Shown here one piece after another: positions 52,988-62,626 of a stretch of DNA of 64,000 nt. Every line of letters begins with the position of its first letter. Positions within the stretch are counted from its first letter, which is position 1. The position numbers and the translations under genes were made by a program. The stretch lies in the NCBI RefSeq assembly GCF_900079725.1, contig NZ_LT599032.1, positions 1,952,209-2,016,208 on the forward strand. Direction: 5' to 3'. The stretch comes from an uncultured Dysgonomonas sp. (lineage in GTDB: Bacteria > Bacteroidota > Bacteroidia > Bacteroidales > Dysgonomonadaceae). The notes beneath the pieces are model-generated. The model saw nothing but the letters and a program-made list of their open reading frames with translations, did no database searches and was not told the origin of the DNA.

Positions 52988-55900
52988 TTATTTATCCTTT
53001 AGCCGCTTATCTCTCCTGTATGCGAAATAGAACACTTGTGGCAGGACTGTAAAGGATAAAATCATACAAATAAGAATCCCTCCTACTATCATTATTGCCA
53101 GCGGTCTTTGAATCTCGGAGCCCATACCCTGAGATAGCGCGGCAGGGAATAACCCCATCGAGCCCATCAGCGCAATCATCAGTACAGGCCTGATACGGCT
53201 TTTCACAGCATCGTCGATTGCCAGCCGCAGATTTCGGGTACGTTGCATACGGGTTTTCATCAGGGTAATCAACAATATACTATCAATAGCTGTAATACCA
53301 AACAGAATGACAAATCCTATCCCTGCCGATATACCGAATACCGTGCCTGTGACCCACAAAGAAATGAATCCTCCGATAAAGGCATAAGGTATGGCGCTTG
53401 CTGCGATAAGCGTATCCTTGACCGTCCCAAAGTTAAGGTAGAGTAAGAAAAGAATAAGAAGCAACACCGCAGGAATGATAACCGCCAACCTTGCCGTAGC
53501 CCGTTGCTGGCTTTCAAATTCTCCGGCCCAGACCATTTTGTTTTCAGTCTTAAGCGTTACACTCTCACTCACTTTTTTCTGAGCTTCGGCAATGGTAGAC
53601 CCTAAATCACGATCACGGATACTGAATCCGATACCCACATACCGGCTGCTGCCTTCGCGGTAGATAAACGTCGGGCCTGTAATAAACCGGATATCGGCTA
53701 TCTCTTTTAACGGAACATACTTGCCGTCCATTGTCGGGATAAGAATATTCCCTATTTTATCTTCATTGTCCCTGTACTCTTTCTGAAAACGTATCTGGAC
53801 ATCGAATGTGCGTTCGCCCTCATAAAACGTTGTAGCGGCTTTCCCCCCGATAGCCATTTCCACTACGGCCTGCGCATCAGCCATAGATACCGCATAACGG
53901 GCCATTTGTGATTCTTCCAGCTTTATCTGTAGCTCGGGTAGTCCTACACTCCTGAAAACATTTACATCCTCTACACCCCTCACATTCTTTATAGCAGCGG
54001 CAGTCTGGTCGGCCAAACCTTCCATCTGGGAAAGGTCGGAACCGAATATTTTAATCACCAGAGAGCTTTTCACTCCGGCCACATATTCTTCTACATTGTC
54101 CTGGATAGGCTGACTGAATGCGAGTATAATACCCGGATATATATCGAGTGAATCCTTGATCTCGGCTAACAGCTCATCCTTTTTGATTTTTCTCTTCCAT
54201 TCTTTTTCAGGTTTAAGTTGCGCATGGAATTCTATATTAAAAAAACCTGTGGCATCTGTTCCGTCATTAGGCCGGCCAGTCTGCGACAAGATAAATTCTA
54301 TTTCATCGAACTGACGGAGTTTTTGCTTCATTTCTTTGGTGGTCCGCACCGATTCGTCAAGATTTACACTATTTGGCAATGTTGCACGGATGTAGATTGC
54401 TCCTTCGTTCATACTGGGTATAAACTCAGTACCCCAAAAACACATGCGAACAACACAAACAGTTAACAGCAAACAGAAAGTTATAATTGCGCCTTTGCGG
54501 TACCGGGAACTGAACAAATACACTTTATGTAAGGCAGATATGAAAAACCTGCTGATAAAATTCGTTTTCTCCTCAACCGGTTTATTCAACAATATCTTAC
54601 ACATGACCGGCACATAAGTAAGCGAAAGAATAAGGGAGCCCAATAGAGCATATCCGAGCGTGAAAGCCAATGGCGAGAACATCTTACCTTCTACTTTCTG
54701 AAACGAAAATATAGGGAATAATGCTACCACAAGGATAACCTGTGCAAAAAAGATGTGGGACGCCACGCTTCCTGCGCTTTTCTTTATAAGTCCGCTTTTC
54801 GATATTTTAGTGAAACGCTGCCCAAGCTCTTGCGACCGTTTCTCCATCGCTACAAATATAATTTCTACAATGACGAGCGTTCCCTCCAGCAATAAACCAA
54901 AATCGAGCGCTCCCATCGAAATCAGGTTAGCAGGTAACCCCTGTATCCGCAACATAATGATAGCAAACAAAAACGATAGCGGAATCACAGTGGCTACAAT
55001 TACAGTTGTACGCCAGTTGAAAAGAAATACAAATACAACTATGGAAACTAAGATAATTCCTTCCAGCAAATTTCTCATAACTGTATGCACTGTAGAATCC
55101 ACTAAAGTAGTACGGTCGAGGAAAGGCTCTATTTTCACATTCTCAGGTAATATGCGGTCATTCAACTCGGTAATCTTCTCTTTCAGGTGCCCTATCACTT
55201 CACTTGGATTTTGTCCCCTGAGCATAATTACAATACCCTGCACCACATCATCTTCGTCGTCCAGACCTACCTGCCCGAGTCTGGGCTTGGAGGAAACATC
55301 TACTGTTGCCACCTGCTTCACCCGGATAGGAGTCCCACCCTTTACTTCAATCAGTATATTTTCAATATCTTCCACACTCTCCAGCAAACCTATTCCCCTG
55401 ACTACATAAGCCTGACTCCCTTTTTGAATAATATCTCCGCCGACATTGATATTACTCTTCGACACGGCTTCGTAAACCTCAAGGGGAGATAGGTTATAGT
55501 TATTCAGCTCTGCCGGATTTACCTTTATCTCAAACATTTTTTCCTCTCCGCCAAAACTGGCTATACTGGCTACTCCGGGTACCGAAAGCAGCTCCCGCTC
55601 TACTACCCATTCGTTTATGGCGGCCACTTCGCGGATAGGCAGATCACTCTTTAACACATACCTGTATATCTCACCCGTGGCACCGGACGGCGGCTCTATC
55701 GAAGGGTCTGTCCCCTCCGGCAGATCCAGATCCTGCATCCTGTTGGATGAATACTGCTGGGCAAAAAAATCATCCACCCCGTCTTCGAAAATAACAGTGA
55801 CTACCGACAACCCGAATAAAGACGTGGAACGTACATCAGTTTTGCGTGGAATTGTATTCATTTCCTTCATAATAGGAAGGGTTACGAACTTCTCTACTTC

Positions 55901-56086
55901 TTCTGCGCTTCTTCCCGGCCATTGTGTTATTATCCGTACGCGGGTGTTTGTTACATCTGGGTACGCTTCTATAGGGGTATGTATATAACAAACGATGCCC
56001 GCGACAAATAAAAGTGTAGTTAAGAAAAGTATGAGTATATGATTGCGAAGCGCAAATGCGATGATATTTTCTACAAATTTATGCAT
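52988..56086 (-). CDS. Heavy-metal-type RND efflux pump (CzcA/CusA family)
   Basis: A 1032-residue inner-membrane pump subunit using proton flow to expel a cation or similar substrate. Twelve TM helices are expected: one at the N end (ILILFLTTLLFVAGIVCY), groups around 335-540 and 860-1020, and two large periplasmic loops. The N-terminal IEAYPDVTNTRV and the mid-protein GALDFGLLLEGTLVIVEIIF mark the HME subfamily. The proton-relay trio of CzcA (Asp, Asp, Glu) appears as Asp395, Glu401 and Glu408, so the middle Asp is Glu. It starts 3 nt after the adaptor gene. Metal specificity cannot be read. Confidence 0.93.
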   Translation of the reverse strand: MHKFVENIIAFALRNHILILFLTTLLFVAGIVCYIHTPIEAYPDVTNTRVRIITQWPGRSAEEVEKFVTLPIMKEMNTIPRKTDVRSTSLFGLSVVTVIFEDGVDDFFAQQYSSNRMQDLDLPEGTDPSIEPPSGATGEIYRYVLKSDLPIREVAAINEWVVERELLSVPGVASIASFGGEEKMFEIKVNPAELNNYNLSPLEVYEAVSKSNINVGGDIIQKGSQAYVVRGIGLLESVEDIENILIEVKGGTPIRVKQVATVDVSSKPRLGQVGLDDEDDVVQGIVIMLRGQNPSEVIGHLKEKITELNDRILPENVKIEPFLDRTTLVDSTVHTVMRNLLEGIILVSIVVFVFLFNWRTTVIVATVIPLSFLFAIIMLRIQGLPANLISMGALDFGLLLEGTLVIVEIIFVAMEKRSQELGQRFTKISKSGLIKKSAGSVASHIFFAQVILVVALFPIFSFQKVEGKMFSPLAFTLGYALLGSLILSLTYVPVMCKILLNKPVEEKTNFISRFFISALHKVYLFSSRYRKGAIITFCLLLTVCVVRMCFWGTEFIPSMNEGAIYIRATLPNSVNLDESVRTTKEMKQKLRQFDEIEFILSQTGRPNDGTDATGFFNIEFHAQLKPEKEWKRKIKKDELLAEIKDSLDIYPGIILAFSQPIQDNVEEYVAGVKSSLVIKIFGSDLSQMEGLADQTAAAIKNVRGVEDVNVFRSVGLPELQIKLEESQMARYAVSMADAQAVVEMAIGGKAATTFYEGERTFDVQIRFQKEYRDNEDKIGNILIPTMDGKYVPLKEIADIRFITGPTFIYREGSSRYVGIGFSIRDRDLGSTIAEAQKKVSESVTLKTENKMVWAGEFESQQRATARLAVIIPAVLLLILFLLYLNFGTVKDTLIAASAIPYAFIGGFISLWVTGTVFGISAGIGFVILFGITAIDSILLITLMKTRMQRTRNLRLAIDDAVKSRIRPVLMIALMGSMGLFPAALSQGMGSEIQRPLAIMIVGGILICMILSFTVLPQVFYFAYRRDKRLKDK

Positions 56087-56089
56087 GAT

Positions 56090-57178
56090 TCAATTCTCTT
56101 TAAGGCCTGAATATATCAGCAGTTGATTTTTCACGACAACATTCTCGCCTTCCGATAATCCGGATGCAATGTATGTCGTCTTGTTATTGTGACCGCGAAG
56201 GCCTACTTCTCTTATCTTAAAGCTATCCGGAGATTCTTCCACTACCACGAAGTAGCGGTCGTTATCAAAAACCAGAGCATCGGAGGGTACAGACACAAAC
56301 TGCTCATGCGCCTCATTTTTCAATTTAATTACAACCGACATTTCAGGTTTGAACTTCATTTCTTTATTAGACATAATAATCCTTGCCTTCAGAACTTTCT
56401 CTTCCGGATCAAAAACCTGCGACAATTGATTTATCTTTCCGGAGAATACCTCTCCCGGATAAGAAAGAGTAGTTATAGCTACATCCATCCCTTCTTTCAC
56501 AAAAAGAAGATTACTCGCATATACATTGGCCGTTATCCATACCGTGCCGAGATCGGCTACCGTAAACAGAGGCTCGCTGTCGGTCGACACCGTACTGCCC
56601 GACGATACATTCTTATTTACTATATAGCCGGTCATCGGCGCCTTAATAGAAAAAGTACCATTTCCTTTATTTATGCCATGTACGGCAATATCACTCTGAG
56701 TTTTGTTATACGAAGCCTGCGCCTGCTTCAGCCGTGCCTGCGCTTCCAGTAATTCTTTTTCCGACAGCATATTGTCTTCATACAGCGACTGGGCTGTCTG
56801 CAGTTCGCGTCGGGCTATTTTCACGTCCGATTCCGAAACAATAGATTCTGACTGTAATGAACTGAGGTCGGAACTTCTTATATCTAACAGTGTCTGTCCC
56901 TTCTGCACTTTATCACCCAGTGAAAAATAGGTACGGTCTGCGATTCCATTCACAAGCGATACATAGTTAATCACTTTGTCAGGATCGTATTCTACCTTTC
57001 CGGTTAATACCAATTCTTCGTTCTGATTATCCAATCCGGCCTCTACTGTTTTTACGTTTTGTAAAAATGCCTTATTTATCCTGCCCGGGGTTGTCTCGCT
57101 TTCGGTCTTCCCTGAACAAGAAAATAGTAAGACAATACAAAATATCCCCAATCCTTTCTTAATTTGCTTCTTTATCAT
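56090..57178 (-). CDS. RND efflux periplasmic adaptor (HlyD/CusB family)
   Basis: A 362-residue lipoprotein adaptor joining the pump to the outer-membrane channel. The lipobox LLFSC gives lipidated Cys21. The barrel-sandwich (lipoyl-like) half motif VNYVSLVNGIADRTYFSLGD starts near 70. An alpha-helical hairpin (about 105-155; ARRELQTAQSLYEDNMLSEK) follows, then the second half motif FSIKAPMTGYIVNKNVSSG. A beta barrel and a membrane-proximal domain end the protein. No extra Met/His metal motif as in CusB is evident. It lies 4 nt after the channel gene stop, middle of three. Confidence 0.93.
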   Translation of the reverse strand: MIKKQIKKGLGIFCIVLLFSCSGKTESETTPGRINKAFLQNVKTVEAGLDNQNEELVLTGKVEYDPDKVINYVSLVNGIADRTYFSLGDKVQKGQTLLDIRSSDLSSLQSESIVSESDVKIARRELQTAQSLYEDNMLSEKELLEAQARLKQAQASYNKTQSDIAVHGINKGNGTFSIKAPMTGYIVNKNVSSGSTVSTDSEPLFTVADLGTVWITANVYASNLLFVKEGMDVAITTLSYPGEVFSGKINQLSQVFDPEEKVLKARIIMSNKEMKFKPEMSVVIKLKNEAHEQFVSVPSDALVFDNDRYFVVVEESPDSFKIREVGLRGHNNKTTYIASGLSEGENVVVKNQLLIYSGLKEN

Positions 57179-57182
57179 AGTT

Positions 57183-58475
57183 CTATCTTATTTCTGTACC
57201 AACGGTATATTGTAGTTCTTCAAACTGCATACTTACTTTTTTCTTAGCAGTAAGTACAGTTTGCTTATTTGCTCTGTATGCATCCATAAAGTCTATATAT
57301 TCGAGCATACTAATATTTCTGTTCTGTAAGTTCTTTGTGTATGTATCGAGCATATTGTCCAGTTCAGGGAGCAGACTGTCATCGTTTATCTTTTTATAGA
57401 AGGCATAAGTATAAACATAGTTGTTGTAGGATGCAGCGACTTCGTGCTGTATAATATTCTGTTGTTGCCGGGCCAGATACAGGCTTTGATCCCTGCTTAT
57501 CCGCGCTGCCCTGATATTCCCCTGATTACGGTTGAATAAAGGCAAATCTATACTGACACCAAAACCTATAAAATCCTTCCATACCCCACCATACCGGTCA
57601 TAATTTGCACTGATTGTCAAATCGGGTACTCTTAATGATTTTTCGTAGGCAAGTGATTTTTCGTGATATTGTGTTTGCAGATTATGCAATTTCATATCGG
57701 GGCGCGATTCTTCAGCTAATTCCATTAAGCGGGCTAATAAAATAGAATCGGGACTTTTTTGAGTATTAGAATTCTCTTCCACCTCAAGATTTGTAAACGG
57801 ATCTACATTCAATAATACTTTAAGCGTTTTTTGCTGTTCGTTCAGATCAGACCGCAATTCGTTTATTTCATTCTCCAGTTCAAGGAAGGAAGACTGTAGC
57901 CGTAGCAATTCGTTTTTGGCAATATTCCCTTGGGACACCTGCTTCTTATGCGATTCGATAAGCCGCGATAATGATTCCCGCTGATTTGTCAATATAGCCA
58001 GGTACGCTTGCGAATATTGTATTTCGTAAACAGACTTGCGCAGTTCGACTTTAAGTCCCCGCAATACCTCTTCAAATTCCTGCAATGCTATCTCCTTCGA
58101 AACCTTTTCTCTATTAACGAGTTTTCCTCTTTTATTTGCCGTTTGAATCAATTGGCTGAGTTCGATACTGAATTCCGTATTCTTTGCAAAGGAACCGAAC
58201 AACGGGGGGATAACTTCACTTTCTCCATCCCGTTGCGACCGGGTAGACCATAAGTTTACGTCACTGATAGATAAATTGGGATTGTCCCACAATTTAGCCT
58301 GTGCTATAGCGGCATCGGCAATATCGACATCGAAACGGGTTGCAATCAGTTGGAGATTGTTGGACAGGAATAATGACTCAACTTCCCCGGCAGTCAATTT
58401 TATTGATTTCTCCTCTTGGGCAAAAAGGCTTAATCCACTGAAAATAAGCAGCAATAAATATAAATATTTTTTCAT
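57183..58475 (-). CDS. TolC-family outer-membrane efflux channel
   Basis: A 430-residue outer-membrane factor (CusC/CzcC role). The start is ATG 58475, where MKKYLYLLLLIFSGLSLFAQ forms a signal peptide; the longer frame crosses the promoter. Two repeated helical OEP units are visible: LTAGEVESLFLSNNLQLIA near the start, long coiled helices around 130-230 (QVSQGNIAKNELLRLQSSFL), then KIHNLQTQYHEK-type helices and GFGVSIDLPLFNRNQGNIRA (about 290-310). It is the first gene of the channel-adaptor-pump operon, directly behind a promoter overlapped by a large inverted repeat. Confidence 0.92.
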   Translation of the reverse strand: MKKYLYLLLLIFSGLSLFAQEEKSIKLTAGEVESLFLSNNLQLIATRFDVDIADAAIAQAKLWDNPNLSISDVNLWSTRSQRDGESEVIPPLFGSFAKNTEFSIELSQLIQTANKRGKLVNREKVSKEIALQEFEEVLRGLKVELRKSVYEIQYSQAYLAILTNQRESLSRLIESHKKQVSQGNIAKNELLRLQSSFLELENEINELRSDLNEQQKTLKVLLNVDPFTNLEVEENSNTQKSPDSILLARLMELAEESRPDMKLHNLQTQYHEKSLAYEKSLRVPDLTISANYDRYGGVWKDFIGFGVSIDLPLFNRNQGNIRAARISRDQSLYLARQQQNIIQHEVAASYNNYVYTYAFYKKINDDSLLPELDNMLDTYTKNLQNRNISMLEYIDFMDAYRANKQTVLTAKKKVSMQFEELQYTVGTEIR

Positions 58476-58500
58476 TAGGTGAAACTGATATTCTTTGCTG

Positions 58501-58542
58501 CAAAGATATACCTCAAAGATTAGACGCATCTTTGAGGTATAT
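58501..58542 (-). promoter_or_regulatory. Efflux-operon promoter overlapped by operator-like inverted repeat
   Basis: Perfect 15-bp arms ATATACCTCAAAGAT (58506-58520) and ATCTTTGAGGTATAT (58528-58542) with a 7-nt spacer. The minus-strand -7 box TATCTTTG (plus 58501-58508) overlaps its inner end, 26 nt before the channel ATG. The placement suits repression by a dimeric regulator. It could alternatively be the GH78 terminator, but no T tract follows. Confidence 0.6.
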
Positions 58543-58605
58543 TAGATATAGGTTACAGGTACATTAGAAATGGATTAGAAAGTTTTTATACCATATTTCA
58601 ATTAC

Positions 58606-61251
58606 TTATTTTACTATCTCCAGATTTAAAGAATGTTTCCCTGCGTCAAGTTTAATAATACGTTCACCTTTTACATTATCCGGCAAATAAAGAGTCGCAT
58701 TGCTATTTGCAGGAATCTCTATATTACAGATTATATTTTTTTTCTTTCGCTCCCATCTGGAAACAATCTGTCCATAAGGGGAATTATGCTTCGCTTCAAA
58801 GTGGTCCAGTCCGCTTACAAAATTAGGGCGCAGGATGATATGTTTAAATCCGGGCTGTTTCGAATCAGGAAATATCCCTCCCAGCCCTTTATAAAACCAG
58901 CCTCCTATTTCCCCAAACATCATGTGATTATCGGATATATCCCGTTCGGCTTTCAAATCCCAGTTTTCGAGTAAAGTCGTAGCACCGTTTACAATCCACC
59001 AACCCCACGAAGGGTAAGTATCCTGCGCTGCTACTTTATATGCGGTTTCGGCATGGCCATTCTCACTTAAAGCATTCAGTATAGCTTTTGCACCTAATAC
59101 TCCTACATCCAGATGAAAGCCTGCTTCCTCCACTTTTTTAGCGAGATTGTCAGCCACCTTCACTATCATATCATCCGGAACAACCCGCCACTGCAATGGC
59201 ACACTCTGCTCCGTCTGAGTTCCAGTGGCATAGATACCTGTTTCGCGGTTCAGGTATTTAGTATTGATGGCATCTTTTATTTTTCCGGCCAACGCAGAGT
59301 AGTATTTATAGTCTTCCTGCTTATTGAATAACCTGGCGGCATCGGCCAGTATTTTAGTATCTACATAGTAATATATTGAGGATGTCAGTTCCTTAGATGA
59401 GCGGGACTTAACAGGTACCCAGTCTCCCCTTCCCCACGATGTAAGGCCTTCAGGACTCGTACGTTCTATATAGTCCACATACCGTTTTATATTTTCATAA
59501 CAGTCGGATAACAGCTTACTGTCTCCATAAAACAAATAAATATTCCATGGAATTATGGCAATCGTGCTCGTCCAATCGGTCCCATTATCGGTTCCGTATC
59601 CCCATCCACCAGTAGGAATAATATCCGGCAGCACGCCATTCGGTTGCTGCTCGTCGCGATGATCAGCCAGCCATTTTTCGTAAACGGTAATACCATCATA
59701 ATTATACAGAGCCGTTTCGATAGCAAAATGCCCGTCACCTGTCCATCCGTTTTTCTCCCGTTGAGGGCAGTCGGTAGGGTATCCCATCAGATTTGATAGA
59801 TACGCATTGTTTGTTGCCCACCACAGCTTGTTCACAAGGTTGTTCGATGTCTTTATCTCTCCCGACTGTGGGACATCGCTATGCATAAAATAAGCAGTAA
59901 GGCTCTGTTTATTGAGTTCTATAGGTTCATTACTTGTAACTTCCACATACCGAAACCCTTTGTAATTGAACCTTGCCATGAATTCATCCTCTCCTTTTCC
60001 ACTCAAAATGAGAATATCCGTCTGGAAAGGATCAGAATCATCCACCGGACGGTGATAGACATCTATATTCGACATGTCCACCCGCCCGTTTTCATATAAG
60101 CGTTCCCCGTGCTTCAATCTTACTATCGTCCCCTCTTCTCCCGATATTTTTATCCGGGTAACACCTGACATATTCCGGGCAAAGTCGAATACATAAACGG
60201 AATCGTTTATCCGGTTTAAACTTTGAGCAGGAATCGTTTCTACATTCCTGATCGGCTCTACCTGCTGTGATACTATATTCTGAGACGGGACGCCTCTATA
60301 ACCTACACCATGCCATTTGGAGTCATCAAAGCCTATAGTATTCCAACCCTTTTGTTCCAAACGGGCATCATAATGCTCGGCTGTATAGATACTATTAAAA
60401 ATAAGGGCACCCGACGAAGTTTTCCAATCCCTTTCTGATGGGATGGTTTCAACAGTACCGTCTTCGTACGTTATGCGCAGATCCATACAAAATGCAGGCC
60501 TGTTACGCCACGGAGCCCGGTGAAAATCCCATACGCCCATCGACTGATGATTGTACCATCCGTTACCAAGCAATACACCGATCGCATTTTTTCCGCTCTG
60601 TAGTTGGCTGGTTACATCGTAGGTAACATAAAAATTTCGCCTGTCGAAACGGGTATATAGAGGATCTAACCGATGATTGCCTATTTTTTCTCCATTGATA
60701 TATAATTCGTACAATCCGGCTACAGCAATATAGGCCCGGGCAGATTTTATTCTCTTTTTGGCTTCAAATACTTTACGGAAATAAGGGACAGGTTTATAAT
60801 TAATATCTTTGCCATCACCAATCCATGCTCCCTGCCAGTTAGAAATATTCATCATACCGGTTTCGAAGTAGCTAACAGCAGAAGAGGCTTGCACTTCATC
60901 TTTATCCCATATATTGACTTTCCAATAATAGCGCGTAAAAGGTTTTAGTTCTTTTCCCGCATAGGTCAACAATATATTATCTGAAGCCACCCTTTCAGAA
61001 TTCCAGCTATCACCCGATCCGTTTGCAACAGTCGCAGAATCGGTCCCTACTATGATTTGATAGGCAGTCTGTACAGCGCCAGGACGTTCATCGTTTATCA
61101 TCCAAGATAAGCGTGGCGCTTGGGTATCGATGCCTATCGGATTAATTAAATGTTCACATTTAAGATTTTCAGGTTTGGAACTATCCTCTTTCTGAGCATA
61201 AAGAGCCGGTAATGAGAACAACAAAGAGAATACAAATAAAAGCGTTTTCAT
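58606..61251 (-). CDS. Secreted GH78 alpha-L-rhamnosidase
   Basis: An 881-residue exported enzyme removing alpha-linked rhamnose from pectic or glycoside substrates. A signal peptide (1-19, PALYAQ) precedes N-terminal beta domains (NPIGIDTQAPRLSWM; AYIAVAGLYELYINGEKIG). The (alpha/alpha)6 barrel follows from about 470. The GH78 catalytic signature DCPQREKNGWTGDG places Asp494, Glu499 and Asp506 at the spacing of the known acidic residues. Glu781 in MMFGEIGGWF is the likely fourth. A C-terminal beta-sandwich ends the chain. It is a lone gene not in a PUL, 131 nt upstream of the efflux operon. Confidence 0.94.
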   Translation of the reverse strand: MKTLLFVFSLLFSLPALYAQKEDSSKPENLKCEHLINPIGIDTQAPRLSWMINDERPGAVQTAYQIIVGTDSATVANGSGDSWNSERVASDNILLTYAGKELKPFTRYYWKVNIWDKDEVQASSAVSYFETGMMNISNWQGAWIGDGKDINYKPVPYFRKVFEAKKRIKSARAYIAVAGLYELYINGEKIGNHRLDPLYTRFDRRNFYVTYDVTSQLQSGKNAIGVLLGNGWYNHQSMGVWDFHRAPWRNRPAFCMDLRITYEDGTVETIPSERDWKTSSGALIFNSIYTAEHYDARLEQKGWNTIGFDDSKWHGVGYRGVPSQNIVSQQVEPIRNVETIPAQSLNRINDSVYVFDFARNMSGVTRIKISGEEGTIVRLKHGERLYENGRVDMSNIDVYHRPVDDSDPFQTDILILSGKGEDEFMARFNYKGFRYVEVTSNEPIELNKQSLTAYFMHSDVPQSGEIKTSNNLVNKLWWATNNAYLSNLMGYPTDCPQREKNGWTGDGHFAIETALYNYDGITVYEKWLADHRDEQQPNGVLPDIIPTGGWGYGTDNGTDWTSTIAIIPWNIYLFYGDSKLLSDCYENIKRYVDYIERTSPEGLTSWGRGDWVPVKSRSSKELTSSIYYYVDTKILADAARLFNKQEDYKYYSALAGKIKDAINTKYLNRETGIYATGTQTEQSVPLQWRVVPDDMIVKVADNLAKKVEEAGFHLDVGVLGAKAILNALSENGHAETAYKVAAQDTYPSWGWWIVNGATTLLENWDLKAERDISDNHMMFGEIGGWFYKGLGGIFPDSKQPGFKHIILRPNFVSGLDHFEAKHNSPYGQIVSRWERKKKNIICNIEIPANSNATLYLPDNVKGERIIKLDAGKHSLNLEIVK

Positions 61252-61465
61252 GCTTATTAATTTTATCGTTTAGGTTACATTTTTGATTTTCTATTTTGTA
61301 TCAGTCAATATAATAATGTTCAGGCCAATACATTATTCTCTTAAAGATAAGAGAAAAATTACTTTTAATTAGGTATATGTTAATTTTTTTTGAGATTAAA
61401 CCTTTCCTGTCACATTAAAGTACCAATATGGCAGAAATACATTCCAACTACATGGATGAGAACAT

Positions 61466-62155
61466 TCAACCGGCTGTTCCCACAGTATAAATACTGATCC
61501 TGCAATCTTTGCATTTCAGTATTTCTCTCGCACACGATTCGAGGGTAGAACCTGTGGTAATTACATCATCGACCAGCAAAATATGTTTTCCCTCAAAATT
61601 ATCAGTATCAGACAAACTGAAGATATCTTCTACATTCTTCCATCTGTCGAAGCGGGCATTCTTTGTCTGAGACTTATTATTTACTTTCCGTATAAGTGTT
61701 TTGTCATCTATGGGGATACCTGTTATATCCGATATGCCTTTACAAATCTCCAGAGACTGATTGTATCCTCTTTCTTTCTGGCGTTTAGGATGCAGGGGAA
61801 CGGGAACCAGATAGTCTATATCTGCAATGAAAGTACTGTCTTTGATATTCTCTCCGCACAACGCTCCTATAAAACGCCCTATTTCCGGATTACGTTTATA
61901 TTTCAGTTCGTGAATTATACTTTGAATGCTTCCTCCTTTGACAAAGTAAGCGAACGCCGCTATTTGCCGGAATGGCATCCGTCCCGCAAAGAATTGCTCA
62001 AGACGGTTATCAGGCTGTAAATGAAAATTTGTTTTGGGCAATAATAGTAAACAATCGGTACAGATATGCTCTTCGCCTTCGCTTAATCTTTGATTACAGA
62101 CTACACAAAGGTCAGGGAAAAAGAGATTAAGGAAATCACGAAATAAATTCCTCAT
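61466..62155 (-). CDS. ComF-family phosphoribosyltransferase-like protein
   Basis: A 229-residue cytoplasmic protein related to ComFC/GntX, linked in other bacteria to natural transformation. The N end has a zinc-finger pattern with paired cysteines (PDLCVVCNQRL, HICTDCLLLLP; about 16-40). The PRT domain has VPVPLHPKRQKERGYNQS and the loop ILLVDDVITTGSTLESCA. The start is given as ATG 62155; a GTG six bases earlier is in frame. It overlaps the recX end by 20 nt and so belongs to the hflX-prmC-recX-comF row. Its biochemical substrate is unknown. Confidence 0.88.
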   Translation of the reverse strand: MRNLFRDFLNLFFPDLCVVCNQRLSEGEEHICTDCLLLLPKTNFHLQPDNRLEQFFAGRMPFRQIAAFAYFVKGGSIQSIIHELKYKRNPEIGRFIGALCGENIKDSTFIADIDYLVPVPLHPKRQKERGYNQSLEICKGISDITGIPIDDKTLIRKVNNKSQTKNARFDRWKNVEDIFSLSDTDNFEGKHILLVDDVITTGSTLESCAREILKCKDCRISIYTVGTAG

Positions 62156-62621
62156 AATCACCTCCGAGCAATTTATTCACACATCTGATTGCCAAATCCA
62201 TAGAGAATCCACGTCCAAGAGCAAAACGGATTAGTTTTGTCTTTCGTTCATATTCTGTCTTTGCTTTTATCAATTTAGCTTTTATAGCCAGGATATGCAT
62301 CAGCTGTTTCTCGAATTCATCGCCGGACAGGTCTTCCAGTATCGGATTGTAAACCGATTCGGGGATATTCCGTTTTCTTAGTTCATAAACGATTTTCGTC
62401 TTTCCCCATTTATTGAATTTCAACTTATCATTAATAAAACTCCCTGCAAAACGGGTATCATCAAGATAGCGTTCCTTCTTCAGGCGGTCAAGTATCCGTT
62501 TAACGGCTTCGTCCGGTAATTCCCATGCCACAAGCTTCTTACGCACATCGAGCTCGCATCGTTCTGCTTTGGAACAATAAGCTGCTACACGATTGAGGGC
62601 TTGAGGTTCGGAAAGTTTCAT
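62136..62621 (-). CDS. recX: RecX-family regulatory protein
   Basis: A 161-residue cytoplasmic protein of three-helix repeats. ALNRVAAYCSKAERCELDVR (about 8-27), RILDRLKKERYLDDTRFAGSF (about 42-62) and the acidic AGSFINDKLKFNKWGKTKI segment are standard for RecX, which caps and modulates RecA filaments. recA is not in this window. The gene lies 5 nt after prmC and overlaps comF. Length is typical. Confidence 0.9.
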   Translation of the reverse strand: MKLSEPQALNRVAAYCSKAERCELDVRKKLVAWELPDEAVKRILDRLKKERYLDDTRFAGSFINDKLKFNKWGKTKIVYELRKRNIPESVYNPILEDLSGDEFEKQLMHILAIKAKLIKAKTEYERKTKLIRFALGRGFSMDLAIRCVNKLLGGDYEEFIS

Positions 62622-62626
62622 TCGGT

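Noticed and set aside
54753-55409. 218-codon plus-strand frame inside the RND gene
   Set aside because: Antisense shadow of a well-supported pump gene, very Ser/Thr-rich, no motif.
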